The position numbers and the translations under genes are program-made. From DASZVB01 sp035545855 (GTDB taxonomy: Bacteria; Myxococcota_A; Polyangia; Polyangiales; Polyangiaceae), in contig DASZXK010000082.1 in NCBI GenBank assembly GCA_035545855.1, forward strand, positions 1-64,000: DNA of 64,000 bases. The letters are read 5' to 3'. Positions 42,635 to 51,944 of the stretch are shown here, piece after piece. The notes beneath the pieces were generated by a model. It was not told the DNA's origin. It saw only the letters and a program-made list of their open reading frames with translations, and ran no database searches. Position 1 is the stretch's first letter; the number at the start of each line of letters is the position of its first letter.

Positions 42635-42888
42635 CCGCTCCGGGTGCGGCCGCGACGAGGATCGCCGAGGTCCGCAGCCGGAATCGTCCCGCTCGTCCCG
42701 TCTCCGCGGTGTTTCGTCCGCGTGTTCTCCCCGGTGCGGTGCGCGAAAGGGGGCCGGTGTAGGTGAGCCGGGACGCCGTACACGATTTCGATCGTTGAAG
42801 GCGGATCCGTGCGGGCTAGTCTGGAAGGTCCATAGCGCTTCATTCGGCCGTCGAGCGCGGGGTGCCTCGGCCGGAACGGAGGACTCCG

Positions 42889-45800
42889 ATGAATTCGCCG
42901 ATCTCCTCTCGGTTCGCCACCCTGTCCGGAAGCCTCGGGCTCCTCGCCCTGGTCTCCGCCTGCTCCGGAAACCCACAGGTCATCCAGCCGTCCACCACTC
43001 ACGGCGGGGCAGGCAACGGCGGCGGCTCGAGTGATTTCGACGGCGGAACCGGCGCGACGCTGAACTTCCCGGACGGCGGCGGATCCGGAGGTTCGAGCGG
43101 CGAGGGCGGGACGTCGCACCCGTGCGGCGCGTCCTCCTGCGGCATCGGGCAAAGGTGCGCGGAAGCGGACGGCGGAACGTCGTGCGTCGACGTGCCCTGC
43201 TCGGAGCTCACGTGCGGCGCGACGGAGGAGTGCGCCCCCGCGCCGGGTGGGGGCAACCATTGCAAGAGCATCGCGTGCAACTCGGACGTCCAGTGTCCGG
43301 CATCCCGATACTGCGACGGCACGAAGTGCGTGGACGACGCGTGCGTCCCGCGCGCCGGGCGGTGCGACGGAAACGAGGTGCTCGTCTGCTCCGAGAACGG
43401 CAGCGGCGAGACCTCGCCCTTCACGTGCGGAAGCCCGGCGTACTTCACGAGCACCTGCAGCGACGCGAGCGGCGCGTCGGGGTGCACGTGCGAGGACGAC
43501 TGGGATTGCCCCCAGTACACCGACTGCGCCGTCGGCCTTTGCTCGGGCACGGGCGTCGAGCCGACGTGCAAGCTCCCGCCGACGCCGTTCACCCAGGTCC
43601 TCCCCCAGCGCGAGTTCCACTGGGGGGGCACGGAGTACGCGGGCGACACGGGGAGCGACCCGAGCGAGGACGACGCCGTCGGGAGCCCGTTCCCGTGGTC
43701 GGCGCAGGCCTCCACGGTGCCCATCGTCGCGAACCTCGACGACGACAACGGCGACGGTCTCGTGAACGAGGAGGATTTCCCCGAGATCGTCTTCATGACG
43801 TACCACGGGGACAACCCGAACCAGAACGGCGTCGTTCGCGCCATCCACGGCGGCGGCCCGAACAAGGGCAAGGACTACTTCGCCCTCTGCGCGGACAACC
43901 ACTGGATCGAAGGGTCGCCGCTCCCGACGACCGGCAAGTGCGCGACGGAGGCGAACGCGAACGACGCGAACTCGCGCTCCTGCGCGACCGTCGCGGTCGG
44001 CGACATCGACGGCGACGGATTCCCGGAGATAGTCGTCCCCATCGAGAACGGCGGGATCGAGATCCTGGACAACAAGGGCGAGCCCATCCTCAGCACCGGG
44101 GACATCCGCCCGGCGACCTTCCCCTGGAACTACCCCGGGCCGGCGATCGTGAACCTCGATCTCACGGGCTTCGCCGAGGTCGTCGTCGGAAACCGCGTCC
44201 TCACGTTCAAGGCGCAGGGGACGTCCTTCGTCGTCGACAAGATCTTCGCCGGCAAGTTCCGCATGGGAACGCAGTTCCACGACGACGAGGCGGGTCACCA
44301 CGGCCCGATGGTGTGCCCCGCGGACCTGACGAGCGATCCGGGGCTCGAGGTCGTCGCGGGTACGAGCGTCTACCGGCTTCCGGACAGGCCCGCCGACTGC
44401 AACGGCGCGAACGCCACGACGGATTACTGCACGAACACGCTCACCCTCGTGTGGGACGGCCAGGCGCAGAACCCCGGCAAGATCGCAGACGACCAGGCCG
44501 ACGGCTTCTGCGCCGTCGCGGACGTCCTCGGGGCGGACACGGCGAATCCGCCGGGCCCCTCGAACCCGCTCGATAGAGTGCCGGAGGTCATCGTCATCGC
44601 CGACGGGCATCTCCTCGTCTTCGAGTCCGCCACGGGGCACCTGGCGGTGGACCGGGAGCTCGAGACGGTCACGGATCCACGACGGCAGGGCGGCGCGCCG
44701 AACGTCGACGACTTCGACGGGGACGGCTTCCCGGAGATCGGGACGGCCATGCCGTACAACTACCAAGTCGTCGATCTGCAGGCGACGTCCGCGAACTGCC
44801 CGGCGTGGACGGACGTCCTCGACAAGAGCGGCGCGCCCCCGCAGACGAACCCGGCGCGAAACCCGGGCGCCGCGTGCACGAAGGACGCCGACTGCAACGC
44901 CGGCGCCGTCTGCAACGTGACCGCCGGGACCTGCACGTGCCTCCACAACTCCTGGAAGCGGCAGACGGAAGACGACTCGAGCCGCGTGACGTCCTCCTCC
45001 GTGTTCGACTTCAACGGGGACGGTGCGGCGGAGGTCGTCTACAACGACGAGTGCTACTTCCGGGTCTACGACGGCGCGACCGGGCGCGTGTATCTCCAGC
45101 TCCCGTCGATGAGCCGGACGATCGTCGAAAACCCCGTGATCGCCGACGTCGACAACGACGGCAACTCGGAGATCGTGTTCTCGCAGAACAACGACCAGGT
45201 CACGGCGCGCTGCAGCGAGGCGCTGCTCGACAGCTGGCCGAACGGCAACGACGACGTCGTCCGCGAGAAGCTCGGAAACGGCATCGACGTGTGGGGAGAC
45301 CCGACCGACCTCTGGGTCGCGGCGCGCCGTGTCTGGAACCAGAACGCCTATCACGTGACGAACGTCACCGAGGGCGGCTCGATCCCGACGCACGAGCCCG
45401 AGAGCTGGAAACCGTACAACGGCCGCATCTACGACACGTACCGGTCGCAGCCCCGGAACTACGGCGTCGCGCCGGACCTCGCCCTCACGGGCCTCCAGGT
45501 GTCCTCCCCGGACGCCGCGTGCGGGACGCTCTCGGATACGCTGACCATCACGGTCGAGGTGAAGAACCTCGGCGATCTCCGCGCCGGAGCGGGCGTCGTG
45601 ATCGACTTCTTCGGCACCTTCGCCGGGACCGAGTCTCACCTCGCCGACGCGGCGGGAGCGGACCTCGTCTACACGCTGCCGAACAGCCTCGAACCGGGCG
45701 GCACGGTGCTCGTGTCGGTCGAGTACGAGCGCGGAAACGGCGGCAAGACGGACCTTCCGACCTCCATCCGGGCGACCGTCGACGGCGGGAACGAGGCCGC

Positions 45801-46215
45801 CACCTGCACGGACTGCGGCTCCGCCCGCGAGTGCAACGAGGGCAACAACGAGATCTCCGGAGACGTGAAGGCCGGCGCCGCGGTGGCGGACCTCGTCGTC
45901 TCGTTCGACGGCACGACGGCGTGCACGAACCCCAAGGTGACGCTCACGGTGAAGAACGCCGGATCGCTCCCCGTTTCCAACGTCCTCGTCCGCGTCTACG
46001 CGGGTGATCCCAACGGCGGCGGCAAGCCGCTCGGCGAGGGCACGATCGCGGGGCCGATCGCGGCGGGCGCTACCGCGCAGGTGACGGTCTCCTTCCCGTC
46101 GCTCACCCGGAGCGTGACGCTCTGGGCCGTCGTCGATCCGAACGACGCCATCGAGGAATGCGACAACGGCAACAACGTCACGCGAGGCCCGCAGGTCCGC
46201 TGCGGCATCCGCTGA
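42889..46215 (+). CDS. Lipoprotein with FG-GAP/VCBS and CARDB repeats
   Basis: 1108 residues from the ATG at 42889 after a GGAGG site. Lipobox L-V-S-A-C. A Gly/Asp linker, then a Cys-rich stretch (about 80-230), then a beta-propeller made of FG-GAP/VCBS repeats with Ca2+ loops (G-D-I-D-G-D-G-F-P-E-I, D-D-F-D-G-D-G-F-P-E-I, D-F-N-G-D-G-A-A-E-V, D-V-D-N-D-G-N-S-E-I). The last 250 residues hold two CARDB adhesion-type domains (P-D-L-A-L-T-G-L and V-A-D-L-V-V-S-F). Likely a surface protein that binds carbohydrate or protein. Confidence 0.85.
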   Translation: MNSPISSRFATLSGSLGLLALVSACSGNPQVIQPSTTHGGAGNGGGSSDFDGGTGATLNFPDGGGSGGSSGEGGTSHPCGASSCGIGQRCAEADGGTSCVDVPCSELTCGATEECAPAPGGGNHCKSIACNSDVQCPASRYCDGTKCVDDACVPRAGRCDGNEVLVCSENGSGETSPFTCGSPAYFTSTCSDASGASGCTCEDDWDCPQYTDCAVGLCSGTGVEPTCKLPPTPFTQVLPQREFHWGGTEYAGDTGSDPSEDDAVGSPFPWSAQASTVPIVANLDDDNGDGLVNEEDFPEIVFMTYHGDNPNQNGVVRAIHGGGPNKGKDYFALCADNHWIEGSPLPTTGKCATEANANDANSRSCATVAVGDIDGDGFPEIVVPIENGGIEILDNKGEPILSTGDIRPATFPWNYPGPAIVNLDLTGFAEVVVGNRVLTFKAQGTSFVVDKIFAGKFRMGTQFHDDEAGHHGPMVCPADLTSDPGLEVVAGTSVYRLPDRPADCNGANATTDYCTNTLTLVWDGQAQNPGKIADDQADGFCAVADVLGADTANPPGPSNPLDRVPEVIVIADGHLLVFESATGHLAVDRELETVTDPRRQGGAPNVDDFDGDGFPEIGTAMPYNYQVVDLQATSANCPAWTDVLDKSGAPPQTNPARNPGAACTKDADCNAGAVCNVTAGTCTCLHNSWKRQTEDDSSRVTSSSVFDFNGDGAAEVVYNDECYFRVYDGATGRVYLQLPSMSRTIVENPVIADVDNDGNSEIVFSQNNDQVTARCSEALLDSWPNGNDDVVREKLGNGIDVWGDPTDLWVAARRVWNQNAYHVTNVTEGGSIPTHEPESWKPYNGRIYDTYRSQPRNYGVAPDLALTGLQVSSPDAACGTLSDTLTITVEVKNLGDLRAGAGVVIDFFGTFAGTESHLADAAGADLVYTLPNSLEPGGTVLVSVEYERGNGGKTDLPTSIRATVDGGNEAATCTDCGSARECNEGNNEISGDVKAGAAVADLVVSFDGTTACTNPKVTLTVKNAGSLPVSNVLVRVYAGDPNGGGKPLGEGTIAGPIAAGATAQVTVSFPSLTRSVTLWAVVDPNDAIEECDNGNNVTRGPQVRCGIR

Positions 46216-46242
46216 GCGCCGCGCGCCGCTCGTCCGGGCCCC

Positions 46243-47448
46243 TCAGCGCGCCTTGACGTAGGAGTCGCACGGAAACTGGATGTGAAGCACCTTCGTGCTC
46301 GTCTTCACCTCCGTGCACGCCCGTCCGACGAGGCGGACGCGGTCGTTCGACGGAAGGTCCCAGCCGTCCGGGTCCTGGTAGCCGAGGGATTTGCCGTCGA
46401 GGAGCACCGTGCCGCTCGATTCGCGTCCGGTCTGGACCGTGCCGTCGAGCTGGAACTCGCAGCTCACGACGCCTCGGATGATCTCGTCGAATGCCTGCAC
46501 GAGGGAGTCCGCGTCGAGGGCGCGGTACGGCTTCCCCCCGGCGCCCCCGACGCCGGCGTTCGCGAGATCCTGGAGGTGCTGCTGTCCGACCTCGTCGCCG
46601 ACGGAGATGACCGACGTCGTTATCCCGGCGGCGAACGCGTCCGTGACGGCCGCCACGGAGAGCGCGTTCGTCTCCGCGTCGTGAGCGTCCGGATCGGCGC
46701 ACGTGTCCGGCTCACCGTCCGTCGCGAGCACGATCGCCTTCGGGCCCACGTCCTTCACGGCGAGGAGCTTCGTCGTGACCGCGCGGAGGGACTCGGACGT
46801 CGGAGTGTCGTCCTCCTGGTGCGCGATCTCCGTCTGCGTGTACACGCGCGTGATCTCGGCGACGTTGTTCGCTCGAGGGGGGACCTCGACGAGGATCGGG
46901 CACTCTCCGCCGCGGCTCCCGTCGAAGCTCGTGTACATCGTGAGCCCGAGGCGGATCTTCGAATCGAACCGCGGAAGGATCCCCACGGCGGGGTCGACGA
47001 GCGTGGTGCGGAGGTTTTCCCACCGGCTCTTTCCGTTGCCGAAGTCGTCGTTCATGCTCCCGGAGCGATCGACGAGGACGATCACCGTCGGGACGAGCTG
47101 CTCGAAGCCCACCGTCGTGTCGATGCACTTCGCGCCGTCGGTCTCCAGGAAGCCCGCGTCGCTTCCGAAGAGGCTCCCGCCGCCCGGGACGCACGTCCCG
47201 CTCCCGGTGCAGGACAATCCGTCCGGGCAGGGCTTCCCGGCGGGCGAGCACTCGGCCGTGCACGACCCTGCCTGGCAATGAAGGCCCGCGCCGCACGAGT
47301 CGTCGCTCGCGCAGCTCGTCCCGCACGCGCTCGCGTTCGCCCCGGCGCACGGACCGAAATCCGGCGAGGCCGGGTCGTTCGCACAGCCGACGACGGTCGA
47401 GCCAAGGAGCGCCGCGCCGACGATCGCGATCCGCATGCGTCGCTCCAT
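46243..47448 (-). CDS. Lipoprotein with von Willebrand A domain
   Basis: 401 residues; an ATG at 47436 is also possible. Lipobox S-T-V-V-G-C, then about 75 residues with many Cys pairs, then a VWA domain from about residue 118 with the metal-site motif D-R-S-G-S-M, the second T and the D-G-E-P-D-T-C block. The C-terminal 60 residues hold two Cys that may pair. A metal-dependent protein-binding role on the cell surface is likely. Confidence 0.85.
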   Translation of the reverse strand: MERRMRIAIVGAALLGSTVVGCANDPASPDFGPCAGANASACGTSCASDDSCGAGLHCQAGSCTAECSPAGKPCPDGLSCTGSGTCVPGGGSLFGSDAGFLETDGAKCIDTTVGFEQLVPTVIVLVDRSGSMNDDFGNGKSRWENLRTTLVDPAVGILPRFDSKIRLGLTMYTSFDGSRGGECPILVEVPPRANNVAEITRVYTQTEIAHQEDDTPTSESLRAVTTKLLAVKDVGPKAIVLATDGEPDTCADPDAHDAETNALSVAAVTDAFAAGITTSVISVGDEVGQQHLQDLANAGVGGAGGKPYRALDADSLVQAFDEIIRGVVSCEFQLDGTVQTGRESSGTVLLDGKSLGYQDPDGWDLPSNDRVRLVGRACTEVKTSTKVLHIQFPCDSYVKAR

Positions 47449-47633
47449 CCCACGACGAGGAAGCCCCGGGCAAGACGAGAAATGCCGGAATTTTCAGGGG
47501 TTCCCGCGTAGTCCGGGGCCCCGCTCGAAGCTCACAATTCGCGCGTTCGTCCGCACGTCGCGGAAAACACTGGGGGTCCCGGCGCCCGTTCGCGTCGGGA
47601 TCGAGGCGGCCGCCTCGAGCGCGCGTCCGCCGT

Positions 47634-48722
47634 TCAGCGTTCGGCTCCGCCGCGCCGGAGCTCCGTCGAGCTCACGTCCCAGCGCCCGGGGAGCGGCATG
47701 AACAGATCGATCGGCGCGGACGGGATGCCGGTGAGCTCGACGAGGCTGCCATCGAGGGCCCGGTTCGTCACGTAGAACCGGGTCCCGAGCTTCCGGAACT
47801 CGGTGAGCAGTGCCTCCGGCGACGGTCCCCACTTCGGATCGAGCATCCGCACGACGGCATCCGCGCCGATCACGAACGCACACCCGGGGTAGCGGCGGGC
47901 CTTGTCGAGATAGAGCGGCTCCTCGCGCGTGAAGAGGACGTCCTTCCCCGACAGGAGCGCGCGGCGCCGGAGCAGCTCGGGGACCCGGAGCGCCGCCTTG
48001 TGCGGTGGTTCGGCGGTGATCCAGAACACGGGGGGCCGCCCGGCGAGCTTCTCGTACGCCTCCGCCATGCCGAGATGACCCTCGTGCGGCGGGTCGAAGG
48101 TCCCGGGGAACGCAGCCGACAGCCTGTCGGGGATCTTCTCCCGGCGACCGTTCGCGCGGAAGAACGGTCGTTCGAAGAATCGTTCGCGGAGAAGCGCCGT
48201 GCGATCCTCCGCGGCCGGAACCTCGAGATCCGGAAGCGCCAGGGTCGGATGGCCGACGGCGGCGAGCAGCGCGTTCAACCCGAGAAAATCCGCGATTTCA
48301 CCGTCCCTCCGGCGCGCCTCGTGGCCCGCGTCCTTGGGGAGCACGACGTCGAAGGAGCCCGCGGCGCGCTCGGAGACCCAGGCCGCGTGGATCCGGTGAT
48401 CCCCGCGGTGCGGCGAGAGCGACGCGACCGTCCCCGTGACGCCGATGCCGACCGAGTCTGCCGTCGCGCCGGAACGCAGGAAGGCTTCCGCCGCGAGATC
48501 CAGCGCCGCGTCCGGGGACGTGTATCGCTCGGGCGTGAAGCCGAGGAACCGATCGATCGCGTCCTTCGCGTACGGGAACGCCGCCCCGACGAGGAAACGC
48601 GAGGCGCCGGGAACGGACCAGAGCGCGGACTGGACCCCGGCTCCGGCGCCCGTGCATGCCACGAAGACGCGCGCCGAAGACGAGGCGAGCTCCGCGAGCG
48701 CGGCCGTCACCGTCCGGGTCAC
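47634..48722 (-). CDS. CinA-like / nucleotidyltransferase fusion
   Basis: 362 residues from a GTG at 48722. Residues 1-150 resemble the CinA C-terminal (PncC, NMN deamidase) domain: V-A-C-T-G-A-G-A-G-V and G-I-G-V-T-G-T-V-A-S. Residues about 200-362 are a cytidylyltransferase-fold adenylyltransferase: F-P-G-T-F-D-P-P-H-E-G-H-L-G-M and D-V-S-S-T-E-L-R, the T/HxGH and ISSTxxR signatures. The two could act in sequence: NMN to NaMN, then NaMN to NaAD. Both activities are inferred; the usual PncC nucleophile region differs. Confidence 0.75.
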   Translation of the reverse strand: MTRTVTAALAELASSSARVFVACTGAGAGVQSALWSVPGASRFLVGAAFPYAKDAIDRFLGFTPERYTSPDAALDLAAEAFLRSGATADSVGIGVTGTVASLSPHRGDHRIHAAWVSERAAGSFDVVLPKDAGHEARRRDGEIADFLGLNALLAAVGHPTLALPDLEVPAAEDRTALLRERFFERPFFRANGRREKIPDRLSAAFPGTFDPPHEGHLGMAEAYEKLAGRPPVFWITAEPPHKAALRVPELLRRRALLSGKDVLFTREEPLYLDKARRYPGCAFVIGADAVVRMLDPKWGPSPEALLTEFRKLGTRFYVTNRALDGSLVELTGIPSAPIDLFMPLPGRWDVSSTELRRGGAER

Positions 48723-48741
48723 GCTTCGAACCGTAGCACGG

Positions 48742-49860
48742 TCACGGCGACGCTCCTCCGCCGGACCATCGCCGCAGGTAGTCGTCCGCGAGCCGTTCGA
48801 GGAGCGCCGCCGCGTTCGTCATGGCCTCGACGCTCGTCACGCGATCCGAGACGAGAGAGGCCCATCCGGCGAGCCCCCGATCGAGGAGCTCTCGCGCCGA
48901 GGCGTCCACGGCGCCGACCAGCGCGACGACCGGCACGCCGCGCCGCGCCGCGCGCCGGAGAACGCCCGACACGACCTTGCCGCGGGCGCTCTGTGCGTCG
49001 AGCCGTCCTTCGCCGGTGATCACGAGGTCCACGCCGTCGAGCTTCGCGTCGAAACCGACGGCGTCGAGGACGCGCTCCACGCCGCTCACGAGCCGGGCGC
49101 CCGCGAAGACCCGGAGCCCCCAGCCGAGGCCTCCGGCCGCGCCGTCTCCCGGTTCGACGCCGGGCACGCCCACGACTTGTTCGAGACGAGACAGCGCCGC
49201 GTCGAGTCGCTCGCAATCCGTCGCGGAAGCGCCCTTCTGCGGCCCGAACACCCGCGCGGCGCCGAGCGGACCCGTGAGCGGCGAGTCCACGTCCGTGAGC
49301 GCCAGGATCTCGACGCGTTCGACGCGCCGGTCACGTGAATCGACGCGCGCGGCGCGGATCCGGGGGAGCTCCTCCGCCGTCACGCGCGCGCTCGCGCCCA
49401 CGAGCTCGACGCCGAGCGCCTGCGCCATTCCAGCGCCGCCGTCCGTCGTCGCGGTCCCGCCGAGCCCGACCTCGATCCGCGTCGCGCCGGCGTCGAGCGC
49501 CGCGAGGAGCAGTTCACCGACGCCGCGGGTGGTCGAGCGGAGCGGCGCCCGCTCCGTCTCCGGCACGAGGCCGAGCCCGATCGCCTGCGCGCTCTCGATG
49601 ATCGCCGCGCGCCCGTCGGCGGAGAGCCACCACGTGGCGCCCACGGGAGCGCCGAGCGGGCCCGTGACGAGCGCCCGTCGCGCGATCATCGCCTCCGTCC
49701 CGGCGAGCACGGCGCCGACGCCCTCTCCCCCGTCCGCGAGCGCACACGTGCTCACGCTCGCGCCGGGAAGGGCTCGGCTCGCTCCCCGCGCGATGGCGGC
49801 CGCGGCGTCGCTCGCCGAGAGCGACCCCTTGAAGGAATCCGGGGCCACGAGGAGCCGCAT
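48742..49860 (-). CDS. Glycerate kinase (GlxK/GarK family)
   Basis: 372 residues from the ATG at 49860. The N-terminus R-L-L-V-A-P-D-S-F-K-G-S-L-S-A and the blocks G-L-G-G-T-A-T-T-D-G-G-A-G-M and V-I-T-G-E-G-R-L-D-A-Q-S-A-R-G-K are diagnostic. It phosphorylates glycerate for entry to glycolysis. It lies 19 bp after the fusion gene's start, same strand, so they may be one unit. Divergent from the lipoprotein at 49891. Confidence 0.92.
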   Translation of the reverse strand: MRLLVAPDSFKGSLSASDAAAAIARGASRALPGASVSTCALADGGEGVGAVLAGTEAMIARRALVTGPLGAPVGATWWLSADGRAAIIESAQAIGLGLVPETERAPLRSTTRGVGELLLAALDAGATRIEVGLGGTATTDGGAGMAQALGVELVGASARVTAEELPRIRAARVDSRDRRVERVEILALTDVDSPLTGPLGAARVFGPQKGASATDCERLDAALSRLEQVVGVPGVEPGDGAAGGLGWGLRVFAGARLVSGVERVLDAVGFDAKLDGVDLVITGEGRLDAQSARGKVVSGVLRRAARRGVPVVALVGAVDASARELLDRGLAGWASLVSDRVTSVEAMTNAAALLERLADDYLRRWSGGGASP

Positions 49861-49890
49861 CGCGCGCACCACGTGGTAGCGTACCGGCGC

Positions 49891-51369
49891 ATGGCGTCGA
49901 AGAGGGAAGGGACGTGGCGGGTCGGGGCCGTCGTCGCGACCGCGTGCGGGCTCCTCGTTCAGGCCTGTGGAAGCGACGCGAAGTCGACGCCCGCGGGTGC
50001 GGCCGGGGCACCGGGCGGCGGCGCGGACGCCGGCACGGCGGGAGGCGGCGCCTCGGCAGGCTCGGGCGGTGGCGGCGGTTCCACCGACGGGGGCGCGGGC
50101 GGAATGCCTTCGACCGGCGGAGCGGGGAACCTGCCCGACGCGTCCCCGGACGCGAGTCCGTCCGACGCAGGAACCTCCGAGGCCGGGTCGCTGGACGTCT
50201 CGGCGACGGTGTCGCTCGGCGGCGTGCCGAGTCCGGGAGTGAAGCTCATCATCCAGGGCGTCGTCTACACGTCGGACGAAGACGGGCACGTGCTCGCCCA
50301 CGGCGTGACGACGCCGTACGACGCGACGACCGTCCACGTCGACGGCGGCGTCACCTACGTGGAGGTGCTCCAGGGCCTCGTCACGAGGACGCCCACGTTC
50401 GGCGCCGGCTCGCTCCCGGGTCAGCAGGCGACGGTGAGCGGGCAGCTCTCCGGAGTCACGTTCCCGAACGGCGCGACCCAGCGCGCGGCAGTCGGTCTAG
50501 TCTCGGACGGCGTCTACCTCGGCTCCGCCGGGCTCGGGTCCGCGGCGGGCCCGGGCTACGGTCCGCTCACGGTCGGGTGGATCGGCCCGGTCACGCTGGA
50601 CGCCACTCTCTACGCGATCGCCTGGACGACGGACGGTTTCGGAAACCCCTCGACTTACCTCGGCTTCGGGACGAAGCCCTTCACCGTGACGAACGGCGGT
50701 GCGTTCGGCATGGCGGACGGCTCGACGCCGCTCACGAACCTCGCGCTGTCGCCCATTTCTTCTCACACGCTGTCCGGCAACATCACGACGCCGGGGGCCC
50801 TCGGGATCGATCGCAAGGTGCTCCGGGTGGGCGGCGTCGTGGGAGTCAACGTGGCCCTGGACCAGAGCTCGGCGTCCGCCTACTCGTACGAGGCGCCTTC
50901 CGGCGTCTCGGTGGACACCACGTTCCACGTGTTCGCGAGTGATGCTGCGGGCGAATCGGCGCACTCGCTCGTCCGCGTCGAGGACGCGCTCTCGACGCTG
51001 GACATCACCCTGCTCGCCCCGCCGACGCTCGTCGGCCCGAGCGACCAGGCGGAGAACGTCGACGGTTCGACGGAGTTCACCTTCACCACGCTTCCGAACC
51101 TCGTCTACTCCGCGACGTTTCAGACGCCCTCCTCCGCTAACCCCACGGAGGTCGTCGTCGTCCGGACGCTCTCGAACACCGTGCACCTCCCGGATCTCGG
51201 GATCTTGGGCGCGGAGCTGCCGAAGGGGGGGAATTTCACCTGGTCCGTCACGGTGGATGGCCCGTCGACCACGATGGACGAGCTGGTCACCGGGAGCGAC
51301 TACTACGCCTTGCACCATCGCCGAGCGGACGCGACCTCGACCGAGCGCACGTTCACGACGAAGCCGTGA
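49891..51369 (+). CDS. Lipoprotein with beta-sandwich domains
   Basis: 492 residues. Signal peptide with lipobox L-V-Q-A-C (Cys near 26), a Gly/Ala/Asp linker to about residue 100, then regularly spaced beta-strands with Gly/Val/Thr, resembling carboxypeptidase-regulatory or fibronectin-like domains (V-S-A-T-V-S-L-G-G-V-P-S-P-G-V). No catalytic motif. The 3' end overlaps the convergent RNA ligase gene by 17 bp. Confidence 0.75.
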   Translation: MASKREGTWRVGAVVATACGLLVQACGSDAKSTPAGAAGAPGGGADAGTAGGGASAGSGGGGGSTDGGAGGMPSTGGAGNLPDASPDASPSDAGTSEAGSLDVSATVSLGGVPSPGVKLIIQGVVYTSDEDGHVLAHGVTTPYDATTVHVDGGVTYVEVLQGLVTRTPTFGAGSLPGQQATVSGQLSGVTFPNGATQRAAVGLVSDGVYLGSAGLGSAAGPGYGPLTVGWIGPVTLDATLYAIAWTTDGFGNPSTYLGFGTKPFTVTNGGAFGMADGSTPLTNLALSPISSHTLSGNITTPGALGIDRKVLRVGGVVGVNVALDQSSASAYSYEAPSGVSVDTTFHVFASDAAGESAHSLVRVEDALSTLDITLLAPPTLVGPSDQAENVDGSTEFTFTTLPNLVYSATFQTPSSANPTEVVVVRTLSNTVHLPDLGILGAELPKGGNFTWSVTVDGPSTTMDELVTGSDYYALHHRRADATSTERTFTTKP

Positions 51370-51934
51370 TCGGGGCGAGCGGAACCTCGGAGAGAACGCG
51401 GAAGAAGCGATCCACCCGCGGTTCGTTCCACGTGTAGAGCGCGACGCGATCGAGGCGGCCGGAGACGCCGCGGAGGTCCACGCCGTTCGCCCACTCGAGC
51501 CCGCGCGCGCGGTCCTCGTCCTTCGCGCGCGTCCGCGGCCGCGCGATGGTCACGTGGGGTTTCGGCACGCGCGGATCTGGCCGGGCACCCGCCGCGCGGA
51601 GCAGGGGGTCCCGGAGCTCGCCGACGAACGCCGCCGTCTCTTCCCGGCCGCGGCCGAGGAGCGCGGACAGCGCCGTGTAACGCCGCTTCGAGCCGCCCAT
51701 GGGCACCACTTCCGCGAGAGTGACGTCGATCGGCGGGCGCGGTGCGCGCCCCAGTTCCTCGCGAAGCGCCCCGAATGCGCGCGTCGCCGCGTCCTCCCCG
51801 CACGGTCCGAGGAAGGCGAGCGTCGCGTGCACGTCGTCCGGGTGGAATCGCCGGAAATGCGTCGGCAGCTCCGGGAGCCCGAGCACGAACTCGCCGTTCA
51901 TCGGAAACGCGAGGAAGAAGTTCGGGCGAGTCAC
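51353..51934 (-). CDS. thpR: RNA 2',3'-cyclic phosphodiesterase (2'-5' RNA ligase)
   Basis: 193 residues from a GTG at 51934. The 2H phosphoesterase pair is present: H-A-T-L-A-F-L-G near residue 36 and H-V-T-I-A-R near 126. It opens 2',3'-cyclic phosphates in RNA and can join 2'-5' ends. Precedes nothing in its own direction; the chitinase gene is upstream on the same strand. Confidence 0.9.
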   Translation of the reverse strand: MTRPNFFLAFPMNGEFVLGLPELPTHFRRFHPDDVHATLAFLGPCGEDAATRAFGALREELGRAPRPPIDVTLAEVVPMGGSKRRYTALSALLGRGREETAAFVGELRDPLLRAAGARPDPRVPKPHVTIARPRTRAKDEDRARGLEWANGVDLRGVSGRLDRVALYTWNEPRVDRFFRVLSEVPLAPITASS

Positions 51935-51944
51935 GGCTCTCGCG

